Source: Escherichia whittamii
Lineage (GTDB): Bacteria; Pseudomonadota; Gammaproteobacteria; Enterobacterales; Enterobacteriaceae
Length of the DNA: 64,000 nt
Reading direction: 5' to 3'
Assembly: GCF_014836715.1 (NCBI RefSeq)
Contig: NZ_JACSQI010000002.1
Coordinates: forward strand, 310,001 to 374,000
A program made the position numbers and the translations under genes. Numbering within the stretch: the stretch's first letter is position 1; every line of letters begins with the position of its first letter. Positions 55,978-64,000 of the stretch are shown here, in pieces. Under the pieces are notes generated by a model, which did no database searches, had not been told where the DNA came from, and worked only from the letters and a program-made list of their open reading frames with translations.

Positions 55978-56005
55978 TTAGCGCCCGTTTCCGGGCGCTA
56001 TTTAT
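55978..56005. terminator. torZ/cmoB terminator hairpin, second copy
   Basis: TAGCGCCCGTTTCCGGGCGCTA is an extended stem followed on plus by TTTATTT. On minus it follows the torZ stop by about 10 bases but has fewer T. Confidence 0.75.
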
Positions 56006-56008
56006 TTC

Positions 56009-58438
56009 TTACGCCTGAATGGCTGGCTGATCAAACGCCGTTAACTTCGGCGCATTGCCCGTATATTTTTCGATATACACCAGCGCAGAGTTACCAGCAC
56101 AGGCATTCGCCAGTTGCGAGCTGGGGATATCCGCCGTTAACACGTTCGCACTGCCGTTTTTACACAAGCCATTTTCCAGATCCGGCCATGCGCCTTCATG
56201 CACACATACCACGCCTTTTTTGATTCCATCAGTCACGACCGCCCCAGTCAGAATCTGACCACGCTTATTCCAGACACGCACCAAATCGCCATTTGCAATA
56301 CCAAAACGCGCGGCATCTTCGGTGTGAATAGTAATCGGTTCACGATCGGCAACCGCATATTTTTTGCGCAATTCAGCGTAATTGAGCTGACTGTGTAAAC
56401 GGTGTGCCGGATGCGCGGTCAGAAGCTGCAACTGCTTCTCGTCTGCGGTGCCTTTCCATTCATCAGGAGCCAGCCAGGTCGGGTGTGCGGGGCAATCCTT
56501 ATAGCCAAATTTTTCCAGCGTTTTTGAGTAGATTTCAATTTTGCCACTTGGTGTACCCAGCGCATTTTTCACCGGATCGGCGCGGAAATCGCCATAGCGA
56601 ACATATTGCTCGTTCTTCTCGCTGCGACGCATTTCAAGCAGTTTATTTTGCTGCCAGAAGGTATTAAACACCGGCATGCTAACACGCTGCGCTCGCGCGC
56701 CTTTCTGGGCGGCATCATAGAAAAATTTCAGCCACGCCATTTCATCTTTACCTTCGGTATAAATCTCTTTTCCGCCAGGTTTCAATAATTCCGCAAGGTC
56801 GGCAAACACGTCAAAATCGTTACGCGCTTCAAATTGCGGAGCGACAGCCTGCTTCATCGGCACAATATGCTGGTTGCTGTAATCGCCGGTCATCGTCAGG
56901 TCATTACGCTCAAACGATGTGGTGATCGGTAATACGATATCTGCGTGTTTGGCTGCTGCCGTCCAGTAGCATTCAGAAACGACAATCATCTCTGGTTTCT
57001 GCCAGGCTTTAATCAGGCGATGAGTATCCTGGTGATGGGTAAAGTTACCACCACCAGCCCACCAGATCATTTTGATATTCGGGTACGTTTGCTCTTTACC
57101 GTTGTGCTGATATTTGCCGCCAGGATTTTCCAGCGCATCGACAATACGGGCGACCGGAATCGCCGTCATTCCGCCATCATCAGCTTCCTCGCTTGCCTGT
57201 CCGGCTATAGCCGCAGACATTTCTGGTAGTACGCCGCCAACACGCGTTGGATTACCGCCGTTGGAGTAATGATAAGAGAAACCAAAACCGCCGCCCGGTG
57301 TACCAATTTGCCCTAACATCGCCGCCAGCGTCACCAGCATCCAGTGTTTCTGTTCGCCGTATTGCTGACGTTGGATCCCCCAACCTGCCATCAGCATCGT
57401 GCGATTCGCCGCCATCAGTTCAGCGAGTTTGACAATCTGCGCTTCCGGTACGCCAGTAATTTCTGCCGCCCAGGCCGCACTCTTCGGCGTATTATCGCTC
57501 TTGCCGGTCAGATACTCTTCAAACTGCGGATAACCAGTGGTGTATTTCTCCAGGAAGGCTTTATCGTGCTTACCTTGTGTCATCAGGGTATGCGCAATGC
57601 CTAACATCAGCGCCACGTCGGTCCCCATATTCGGCGCGATCCAGGTGGCGTTATCGCCAAAGAACTCGATCGTTTCGGAACGGATAGGGTCGATGGCAAT
57701 AACCGGTTTGCCTGATTTCTTCAGCTGATGGAAGTATTCCAGCCCTTGTTCATCGGTACTGCTCCAGGCAATTTTTAAGGTATTCAGAGGGTTCATCCCC
57801 CACAACACCACCACCTGACTGTTTTCCAGAATCAGTGGCCAGGAAGTCTGCTGTTCATAGACCTCCACAGAACCAACAACGTGCGGCATGATCACCTGCG
57901 CAGCCCCGGTAGAGTAATCGCCACTATGCCCCGAATATCCCCCCGCAAGGTTCATATAACGTTGCAGTAAGGTTTGCGCTTTATGCAACACGCCAGAAGA
58001 GCGCCAGCCGTAAGACCCGGCAAAAATGGCCGAAGGACCGTTGGCCTTGCGAATGCGATCGTGTTGCTCATGAATCAGTTTTAATGCCTGTTCCCAGCTC
58101 ACCTGAACGTAACTATCTTCGCCACGACCTTTAGCCGGTTGCAGTGGATTGTCGAGATAACTTTTTCTCACCATCGGATGCTGAATACGCGCCGTGGTGT
58201 GTACCTGATCCGCCGCCGTAGACTGTAAGGAATTCGGGATAGTCTTCGCCAGCGCGCCTGTAGAAGAAACAATCTTACCGTCCTTCACTTCTACGTTCAT
58301 CGCTCCCCAACGACCCGCGGTGAGGATTTTTCCGCCCTTCTCTTCTGCCCATGCGGGTAGCGGCGTAGCCGATGTCACCACCAGCGCCCCGGCGGCAATA
58401 CCACTATGTTTAATAAACTCACGTCTTGTTAATGTCAT
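56009..58438 (-). CDS. torZ: TorZ (BisZ), periplasmic TMAO/biotin-sulfoxide reductase
   Basis: The 809-aa molybdenum enzyme of the DMSO-reductase family carries a Tat signal ([14 protein letters not shown], cleaved after PAWA). It reduces trimethylamine N-oxide and biotin sulfoxide, taking electrons from TorY. The molybdopterin guanine dinucleotide Mo ligand Ser is expected in the [13 protein letters not shown] segment; [15 protein letters not shown] and [13 protein letters not shown] are family motifs. GGAGG lies 5 bases before ATG 58438. It is downstream of torY with a 24-base gap. Confidence 0.97.
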   Translation of the reverse strand: MTLTRREFIKHSGIAAGALVVTSATPLPAWAEEKGGKILTAGRWGAMNVEVKDGKIVSSTGALAKTIPNSLQSTAADQVHTTARIQHPMVRKSYLDNPLQPAKGRGEDSYVQVSWEQALKLIHEQHDRIRKANGPSAIFAGSYGWRSSGVLHKAQTLLQRYMNLAGGYSGHSGDYSTGAAQVIMPHVVGSVEVYEQQTSWPLILENSQVVVLWGMNPLNTLKIAWSSTDEQGLEYFHQLKKSGKPVIAIDPIRSETIEFFGDNATWIAPNMGTDVALMLGIAHTLMTQGKHDKAFLEKYTTGYPQFEEYLTGKSDNTPKSAAWAAEITGVPEAQIVKLAELMAANRTMLMAGWGIQRQQYGEQKHWMLVTLAAMLGQIGTPGGGFGFSYHYSNGGNPTRVGGVLPEMSAAIAGQASEEADDGGMTAIPVARIVDALENPGGKYQHNGKEQTYPNIKMIWWAGGGNFTHHQDTHRLIKAWQKPEMIVVSECYWTAAAKHADIVLPITTSFERNDLTMTGDYSNQHIVPMKQAVAPQFEARNDFDVFADLAELLKPGGKEIYTEGKDEMAWLKFFYDAAQKGARAQRVSMPVFNTFWQQNKLLEMRRSEKNEQYVRYGDFRADPVKNALGTPSGKIEIYSKTLEKFGYKDCPAHPTWLAPDEWKGTADEKQLQLLTAHPAHRLHSQLNYAELRKKYAVADREPITIHTEDAARFGIANGDLVRVWNKRGQILTGAVVTDGIKKGVVCVHEGAWPDLENGLCKNGSANVLTADIPSSQLANACAGNSALVYIEKYTGNAPKLTAFDQPAIQA

Positions 58439-58462
58439 AACTTCCTCCCTGATCAACGAGGA

Positions 58463-59563
58463 TCACTGTTTTTTGGTAATATCTTTGGCGTTGTACTGGA
58501 AGTACCGCGTCAAAATGTCCAGTTCGTTTTCGCTCATGCTGGTTCGCGCCCCCATTCCTTTGGCGATAGAGGGCCAGGCATTGACGGTGTAATGGTCAGC
58601 GGCAATAGGCGCATGGCAGCCAGCGCAATAGGTGTCATCGAGTTTTTCAGCGTATTGCCATAACGGTTTACGATCCGCTAATACGGGATCGATTAGCGCG
58701 CCCTGTAATGACGCCTGACGCCATTGATTACCGTATTCATCAGCCTGCCATTCCCCGTTTACCGTTAGCGCCTTGATACCTTCATCACTTAGTGTGGCTA
58801 ATGCCAGGCGTTGACCTGCCGCCAGGTAGAGCGTGTTTTCACTGCCCTGCATTTGATAACCCTGTAACAGGACGATCGGTTGTTTGCCGCTGGCATCAAC
58901 AACCGTGAGATCGGTGCCAGGATTCACAGTGGCCAGTTCGCCTATGCGGGAAGGTTTGAAAGGATAAATATGTGCGCCATTGGTCACTGAAGTGGCGGCC
59001 TGACTTTCCAGTTCATGCGCAGCGTTGTCATCCATTTTTATTTCTGGCGGGAAATGGGCAATCCCTTTATGACAATCAATACACGTTTCACCGTCCTTTT
59101 GTGCTTTGGTATGCATTTTCTGCGCAGATTCACTTTGCGATGCAATATCCATCGCATCAAAAGAATGGCAACTACGGCACGTTGCAGAGTCTGAGGCTTT
59201 TAATTCCTTCCATACTGTTTCGGCCATTTCCTGACGGTGGGCCTCGAACTTATCGTCACTGTCTATTTTGCCGCTAACAAATTCATGATAAATATCTTTA
59301 GATGCTTTTAATTTAGCAAATAAATAATCCATCCCTGATTTTGGTATATGACAATCAGAACATTCGGCACGTATACCTTTTTGATTGGAAAAGTGGACGG
59401 TTCCCTGATATTCCTCAAACGGTTTGCTCATTGAGTGACAGGAAAGACAAAATGCTGTTTCCGATGTTTTGTGTAACGCTTTTTGTGCCAGTAATAAACC
59501 GCCAGCACCAACCACCACTGCTATCAGCAGAAAAAATAACCAAATGCGTTTTTTCCCTCGCAT
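58463..59563 (-). CDS. torY: TorY, pentaheme c-type cytochrome
   Basis: The 366-aa NapC/NirT-family quinol dehydrogenase is anchored by one N-terminal helix (about 5-25). Five CxxCH heme motifs are visible: CLSCH, CSDCH, CRSCH and CIDCH in the N-terminal tetraheme part and CAGCH in the C-terminal TorC-type domain. It passes electrons from menaquinol to TorZ. The long gap to cutC should contain its promoter. Confidence 0.96.
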   Translation of the reverse strand: MRGKKRIWLFFLLIAVVVGAGGLLLAQKALHKTSETAFCLSCHSMSKPFEEYQGTVHFSNQKGIRAECSDCHIPKSGMDYLFAKLKASKDIYHEFVSGKIDSDDKFEAHRQEMAETVWKELKASDSATCRSCHSFDAMDIASQSESAQKMHTKAQKDGETCIDCHKGIAHFPPEIKMDDNAAHELESQAATSVTNGAHIYPFKPSRIGELATVNPGTDLTVVDASGKQPIVLLQGYQMQGSENTLYLAAGQRLALATLSDEGIKALTVNGEWQADEYGNQWRQASLQGALIDPVLADRKPLWQYAEKLDDTYCAGCHAPIAADHYTVNAWPSIAKGMGARTSMSENELDILTRYFQYNAKDITKKQ

Positions 59564-59856
59564 AGATTCCTCTAATTAAATTCCAGGACACCGAAATCAT
59601 TGTATAATTAAATATACAACGAATTAATAACTTACTAAATTCGGCACAACACTGCCTGAAATAACCGATAAAAAATATGATTTATTACAACTTAATCATT
59701 AATTATTAAAGAAGAGCTTACTGGTTATTTTGATATATATTTTCCAGTTTTGGTAATTTAAATCACATAATTAATATGAATATATAAAACATTTTTAGCA
59801 GCATGATTTAGCGCGCTATTACACGATAACTGTTCGTTTTTCATACTACTTAAGGA
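59564..59856. promoter_or_regulatory. torY upstream region
   Basis: An A/T-rich stretch of about 290 bp holding the torYZ promoter. It contains several TATA-like runs but no operator I can assign; torYZ is only weakly expressed and not TMAO-induced in E. coli. Confidence 0.35.
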
Positions 59857-60692
<836 letters not shown>

Positions 60693-60696
60693 TTAA

Positions 60697-61263
60697 TTAC
60701 ACCGACTGTTCACTGGCAACGATCTCTTCAATGGACCACGGATGAAACTTAATGGTTGTTCTGCCATCGGTGACCGCCAGCGTTGGATTCGGTAATCGCT
60801 CATGCTCGCCTTTTGGTGAACTTGTTTTCACCGAGATCCCCGGCAGGCTTAGTCCTTCATCAGAAAGCAACGCTAACGCGCGGGCATTCAGCGTTTCTGG
60901 CTCGCCCGGCAGAACGATTTCGATATGTTCCCAACCTTCGTGCGGGTAACGTTTTTCTCCGGGCCACGGTAACTCAACAATGGAAAACTGCCAGTGAGCA
61001 ACCTGTACCGATTCGTGCAATTTAAACAGACAAATTGGTCTGCCATTGATCATATTTTCTGACAGGAGTTCGCCGCACTGTTCAAACCCGCGACGCCAGC
61101 GTTCAGCGGTGGTATTTTGATGGCAGCGCAAGGATATGTGATCGGCAGCCAGCGGGGTGATATCCAGACCCAGACGACGAGAAAGTTCGTCTAATGCATG
61201 GATAAATCGCGGTAAATCTGTTGCAATATCCTGCAACTCGTCGATAGATTGCCAGTTCGCCAT
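60697..61263 (-). CDS. yecM: YecM, VOC-superfamily protein
   Basis: The 188-aa protein resembles glyoxalase/VOC-fold metalloproteins: HISLRCH, GWEHIEIVLPG and TIKFHPWSIEE contain His and Glu residues in metal-ligand-like positions. No reaction is known. I used ATG 61263, preceded by AGAGTGATT; an ATG two codons earlier exists. It is the first gene of yecM-cutC. Confidence 0.92.
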   Translation of the reverse strand: MANWQSIDELQDIATDLPRFIHALDELSRRLGLDITPLAADHISLRCHQNTTAERWRRGFEQCGELLSENMINGRPICLFKLHESVQVAHWQFSIVELPWPGEKRYPHEGWEHIEIVLPGEPETLNARALALLSDEGLSLPGISVKTSSPKGEHERLPNPTLAVTDGRTTIKFHPWSIEEIVASEQSV

Positions 61264-61478
61264 AATCACTCTTCGTCTTTCAGTAAAAGCGCTAATTTAC
61301 CCTGTTGCCCTTCCCCAACCAACCGCTGATTTCGCGTGGTACCCGATGCAATAGTAAAAACGGCAATGCGCCGCGCGCACGTTGCTGACGAAAACAGCCA
61401 TTTGCAGTATACTCCCGCCCTAATTTCTTTAACTGGTGCGAGCAATTTTTGCTCGCTTCATCAATGTAAGGTATTCCG

Positions 61479-63212
61479 GTGAATATTCAGGCTCTTCTCT
61501 CAGAAAAAGTCCGTCAGGCCATGATTGCGGCAGGCGCGCCTGCGGATTGCGAACCGCAGGTTCGCCAGTCAGCAAAAGTTCAGTTCGGCGACTATCAGGC
61601 TAACGGCATGATGGCAGTTGCTAAAAAACTGGGTATGGCACCGCGACAATTAGCAGAGCAGGTGCTGACTCATCTGGATCTTAGCGGTATCGCCAGCAAA
61701 GTTGAGATTGCTGGTCCGGGCTTTATCAATATTTTCCTTGACTCGGCATTCCTTGCTGAACATGTTCAACAGGCGCTGGCGTCCGATCGTCTCGGTGTTG
61801 CTACGCCAGAAAAACAGACCATTGTGGTTGACTACTCTGCGCCAAACGTGGCGAAAGAGATGCACGTCGGTCACCTGCGCTCAACCATCATTGGTGACGC
61901 GGCTGTGCGTACTCTGGAGTTCCTCGGTCACAAAGTGATTCGCGCTAACCACGTTGGTGACTGGGGTACCCAGTTCGGTATGCTGATTGCGTGGCTGGAA
62001 AAACAGCAGCAGGAAAACGCAGGTGAAATGGAACTGGCTGACCTTGAAGGTTTCTACCGCGACGCGAAAAAACATTACGATGAAGATGAAGAGTTCGCCG
62101 AGCGCGCACGTAACTACGTGGTAAAACTGCAAAGCGGTGACGAATACTTCCGCGAGATGTGGCGCAAACTGGTCGACATCACCATGACGCAGAACCAGAT
62201 CACCTACGATCGTCTGAACGTGACGCTGACGCGCGATGACGTCATGGGCGAAAGCCTCTACAACCCGATGCTGCCGGGTATCGTGGCGGATCTGAAAGCC
62301 AAAGGTCTGGCAGTAGAAAGTGAAGGCGCGACCGTTGTATTCCTTGATGAGTTCAAAAACAAGGAAGGCGAACCGATGGGCGTTATCATTCAGAAGAAAG
62401 ATGGCGGCTATCTCTATACCACTACCGATATCGCTTGCGCGAAGTATCGTTATGAAACCCTTCATGCCGATCGCGTGTTGTATTACATCGACTCCCGTCA
62501 GCACCAACACCTGATGCAGGCGTGGGCAATCGTGCGTAAAGCAGGCTACGTGCCGGAATCCGTACCGCTGGAACACCACATGTTTGGCATGATGCTGGGT
62601 AAAGATGGCAAACCGTTCAAAACCCGCGCGGGCGGCACGGTAAAACTGGCGGATCTGCTTGATGAAGCACTGGAACGCGCGCGTCGTCTGGTTGCCGAGA
62701 AGAATCCAGACATGCCAGCCGACGAGCTGGAAAAACTGGCCAACGCGGTTGGTATCGGCGCGGTGAAATACGCAGATCTCTCCAAAAACCGCACCACCGA
62801 CTACATCTTCGACTGGGACAACATGCTGGCGTTTGAGGGTAATACCGCGCCGTACATGCAGTATGCCTATACCCGAGTGTTGTCCGTGTTCCGTAAAGCG
62901 GAAATTACTGAAGAACAACTGGCTGCAGCTCCGGTAATCATTCGTGAAGATCGTGAAGCGCAACTGGCTGCTCGTCTGCTGCAGTTCGAAGAGACGCTCA
63001 CCGTGGTTGCCCGTGAAGGTACGCCGCACGTGATGTGTGCTTACCTGTACGATTTGGCTGGTCTGTTCTCTGGCTTCTACGAGCACTGCCCGATCCTCAG
63101 CGCAGAAAACGAAGAAGTGCGTAACAGCCGTCTGAAACTGGCGCAACTGACCGCGAAGACGCTGAAGCTGGGTCTGGATACGCTGGGTATTGAGACTGTA
63201 GAGCGTATGTAA
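61479..63212 (+). CDS. argS: ArgS, arginyl-tRNA synthetase
   Basis: The 577-aa class I synthetase starts at GTG 61479 with a GTAAGG ribosome site. An N-terminal Add1 domain binds the tRNA D-loop. The HIGH-equivalent is [12 protein letters not shown]; as in many ArgRS the KMSKS lysines are replaced, with [12 protein letters not shown] near the expected place. A C-terminal helical anticodon-binding (DALR) domain ends GIETVERM. Arginine activation requires bound tRNA in this family. Confidence 0.98.
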   Translation: MNIQALLSEKVRQAMIAAGAPADCEPQVRQSAKVQFGDYQANGMMAVAKKLGMAPRQLAEQVLTHLDLSGIASKVEIAGPGFINIFLDSAFLAEHVQQALASDRLGVATPEKQTIVVDYSAPNVAKEMHVGHLRSTIIGDAAVRTLEFLGHKVIRANHVGDWGTQFGMLIAWLEKQQQENAGEMELADLEGFYRDAKKHYDEDEEFAERARNYVVKLQSGDEYFREMWRKLVDITMTQNQITYDRLNVTLTRDDVMGESLYNPMLPGIVADLKAKGLAVESEGATVVFLDEFKNKEGEPMGVIIQKKDGGYLYTTTDIACAKYRYETLHADRVLYYIDSRQHQHLMQAWAIVRKAGYVPESVPLEHHMFGMMLGKDGKPFKTRAGGTVKLADLLDEALERARRLVAEKNPDMPADELEKLANAVGIGAVKYADLSKNRTTDYIFDWDNMLAFEGNTAPYMQYAYTRVLSVFRKAEITEEQLAAAPVIIREDREAQLAARLLQFEETLTVVAREGTPHVMCAYLYDLAGLFSGFYEHCPILSAENEEVRNSRLKLAQLTAKTLKLGLDTLGIETVERM

Positions 63213-63230
63213 TAAATTTTTCGTGATAAT

Positions 63231-63267
63231 AAAGCCTGGTCAGGAATTTCTGATCAGGCTTTTTTAT
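63231..63267 (+). terminator. argS terminator
   Basis: AAGCCTGGTCAG and CTGATCAGGCTT form a long stem with one mismatch, followed by TTTTTT. Confidence 0.88.
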
Positions 63268-63388
63268 TACCATCTAAATGTATTCTGAAAATGAACATGC
63301 CATTGTTTTCTCGCTGTTGAGTAAGAGGTCAGAAGCGTAATATCCAGCCCCAGGAAAACGATAACGGTTGAATTTAAGGAATACAGTA

Positions 63389-63877
63389 GTGTTTAAATTT
63401 CTTGTATTAACATTGGGCATTATCTCTTGCCAGGCTTACGCAGAAGATACAGTTATAGTAAACGACCATGACATTTCACCCATAAAAGATTGTTGGCAAA
63501 AAAATTCAGATGATGATACTGACATTAACGTGGTCAAATCATGCCTGCGACAAGAATACAATCTCGTCGATGCGCAATTAAATAAAGCCTATGGTGAAGC
63601 TTATCGTTATATAGAACAAGTGCCACGCACAGGTGCAAAAAAACCTGATACAGAACAACTTAACCTGCTTAAAAAATCACAGCGAGCGTGGCTGGACTTT
63701 CGGGACAAAGAATGTGAATTAATTCTTTCCAATGAGGACGTTCAGGATTTAACTAACCCTTATTCTGAATCAGAATGGCTATCATGTATGATCATACAGA
63801 CCAACACGCGAACTCGTCAGTTGCAGCTATACCGTAATTCTGAAGATTTTTATCCAAGCCCTTTAACAAGAGGATAA
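63389..63877 (+). CDS. yecT: YecT, LprI/DUF1311-like secreted protein
   Basis: The 162-aa precursor starts at GTG 63389, with AAGGA 8 bases upstream, giving a signal peptide MFKFLVLTLGIISCQAYA|ED. The mature part contains the DUF1311 lysozyme-inhibitor-LprI pattern: QLNKAYGEAYRYIEQ, LLKKSQRAWLDFRDKECEL, CMIIQTNTRTRQLQLY. Four mature Cys could form disulfides. A TTG seven codons earlier is an alternative. Lysozyme inhibition is inference from the domain family. Confidence 0.88.
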   Translation: MFKFLVLTLGIISCQAYAEDTVIVNDHDISPIKDCWQKNSDDDTDINVVKSCLRQEYNLVDAQLNKAYGEAYRYIEQVPRTGAKKPDTEQLNLLKKSQRAWLDFRDKECELILSNEDVQDLTNPYSESEWLSCMIIQTNTRTRQLQLYRNSEDFYPSPLTRG

Positions 63878-63892
63878 TTCACATATTGCTGG

Positions 63893-63940
63893 CATGTTTT
63901 GTTGCAAGCTATTCCTGATAAATCATTGCAACAAAACATG
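63893..63940. repeat. 15-bp perfect inverted repeat downstream of yecT
   Basis: CATGTTTTGTTGCAA (63893-63907) and TTGCAACAAAACATG (63926-63940) are exact complements separated by 18 bases. No T tract follows on either strand. The remaining 60 bases to the window edge show nothing I can name. Confidence 0.8.
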
Positions 63941-64000
63941 AAGCCGTTTAACCGTATTATTAAGTATGCACCTTATTTATACGTCAGCGATAATTCACAA

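Noticed and set aside
61881..63146. A 421-codon open frame antisense to argS
   Set aside because: Same effect as at aspS: codon bias of a highly expressed gene removes stops on the opposite strand. The translation shows no recognisable family.

Overview
This is an ordinary-looking chromosomal segment of an Escherichia genome. Gene content and order match the region of the E. coli chromosome from pdeD (yoaD) through manXYZ, kdgR, prc-proQ, letAB, the Entner-Doudoroff/zwf cluster, znuABC, ruvABC, aspS, cmoAB, torYZ and argS to yecT. Many proteins differ from what I remember of the K-12 versions by scattered substitutions (MntP, MgrB, ManZ and especially PphA). I therefore read it as a non-K-12 E. 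coli lineage or a close sister such as a cryptic clade; that placement is inference from memory. I see no prophage, insertion sequence, CRISPR array, tRNA or rRNA.

Layout. 1-6.5 kb: the end of a c-di-GMP phosphodiesterase, the membrane protein YoaE, and the mannose PTS operon manXYZ with yobD. 6.46-7.44 kb: the Mn exporter gene mntP behind MntR-type operators and a yybP-ykoY Mn riboswitch leader. 7.4-10.3 kb: rlmA, cspC, a shortened yobF, yebO, the PhoQ inhibitor mgrB, and yobH. 10.5-17.3 kb: kdgR, yebQ, heat-shock protease htpX, prc, proQ and msrC. 17.4-24.2 kb: letA-letB lipid transport, rsmF, yebV, yebW and pphA. 24.25-24.53 kb: the overlapping small RNAs SdsR and RyeA. 24.5-31.9 kb: the copper-linked group yobA-yebZ-yebY, then holE, yobB, exoX, ptrB, yebE, yebF and the SOS gene yebG. 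32-40.5 kb: purT, eda, edd, zwf, hexR and pykA, a central-carbon block under KdgR/GntR/HexR control. 40.6-45.6 kb: lpxM, mepM, and znuA divergent from znuCB around a Zur box. 45.7-51.9 kb: ruvB-ruvA, yebB, ruvC, yebC, nudB and aspS. 52.2-55.8 kb: yecD-yecE, yecN and cmoA-cmoB. 56-64 kb: torZ-torY, cutC (with the sigma-E small RNA MicL in its 3' half), yecM, argS and yecT.

Many control signals can be read directly: LexA boxes at yebG and ruvA, a PurR box at purT, a Zur box in the znu divergent promoter, MntR boxes at mntP, a sigma-32 promoter at htpX, a GntR operator at edd, a sigma-E promoter inside cutC, and numerous intrinsic terminators and REP/BIME repeats.

The less ordinary observations are a premature stop that shortens yobF by nine codons, two REP clusters each flanked by two near-identical copies of a terminator hairpin (purT-eda and cmoB-torZ), a 15-bp perfect inverted repeat downstream of yecT, a long imperfect inverted repeat in front of pykA, and a cluster of TCTCGAT repeats upstream of yobF-cspC. 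I found no convincing new multi-gene system.
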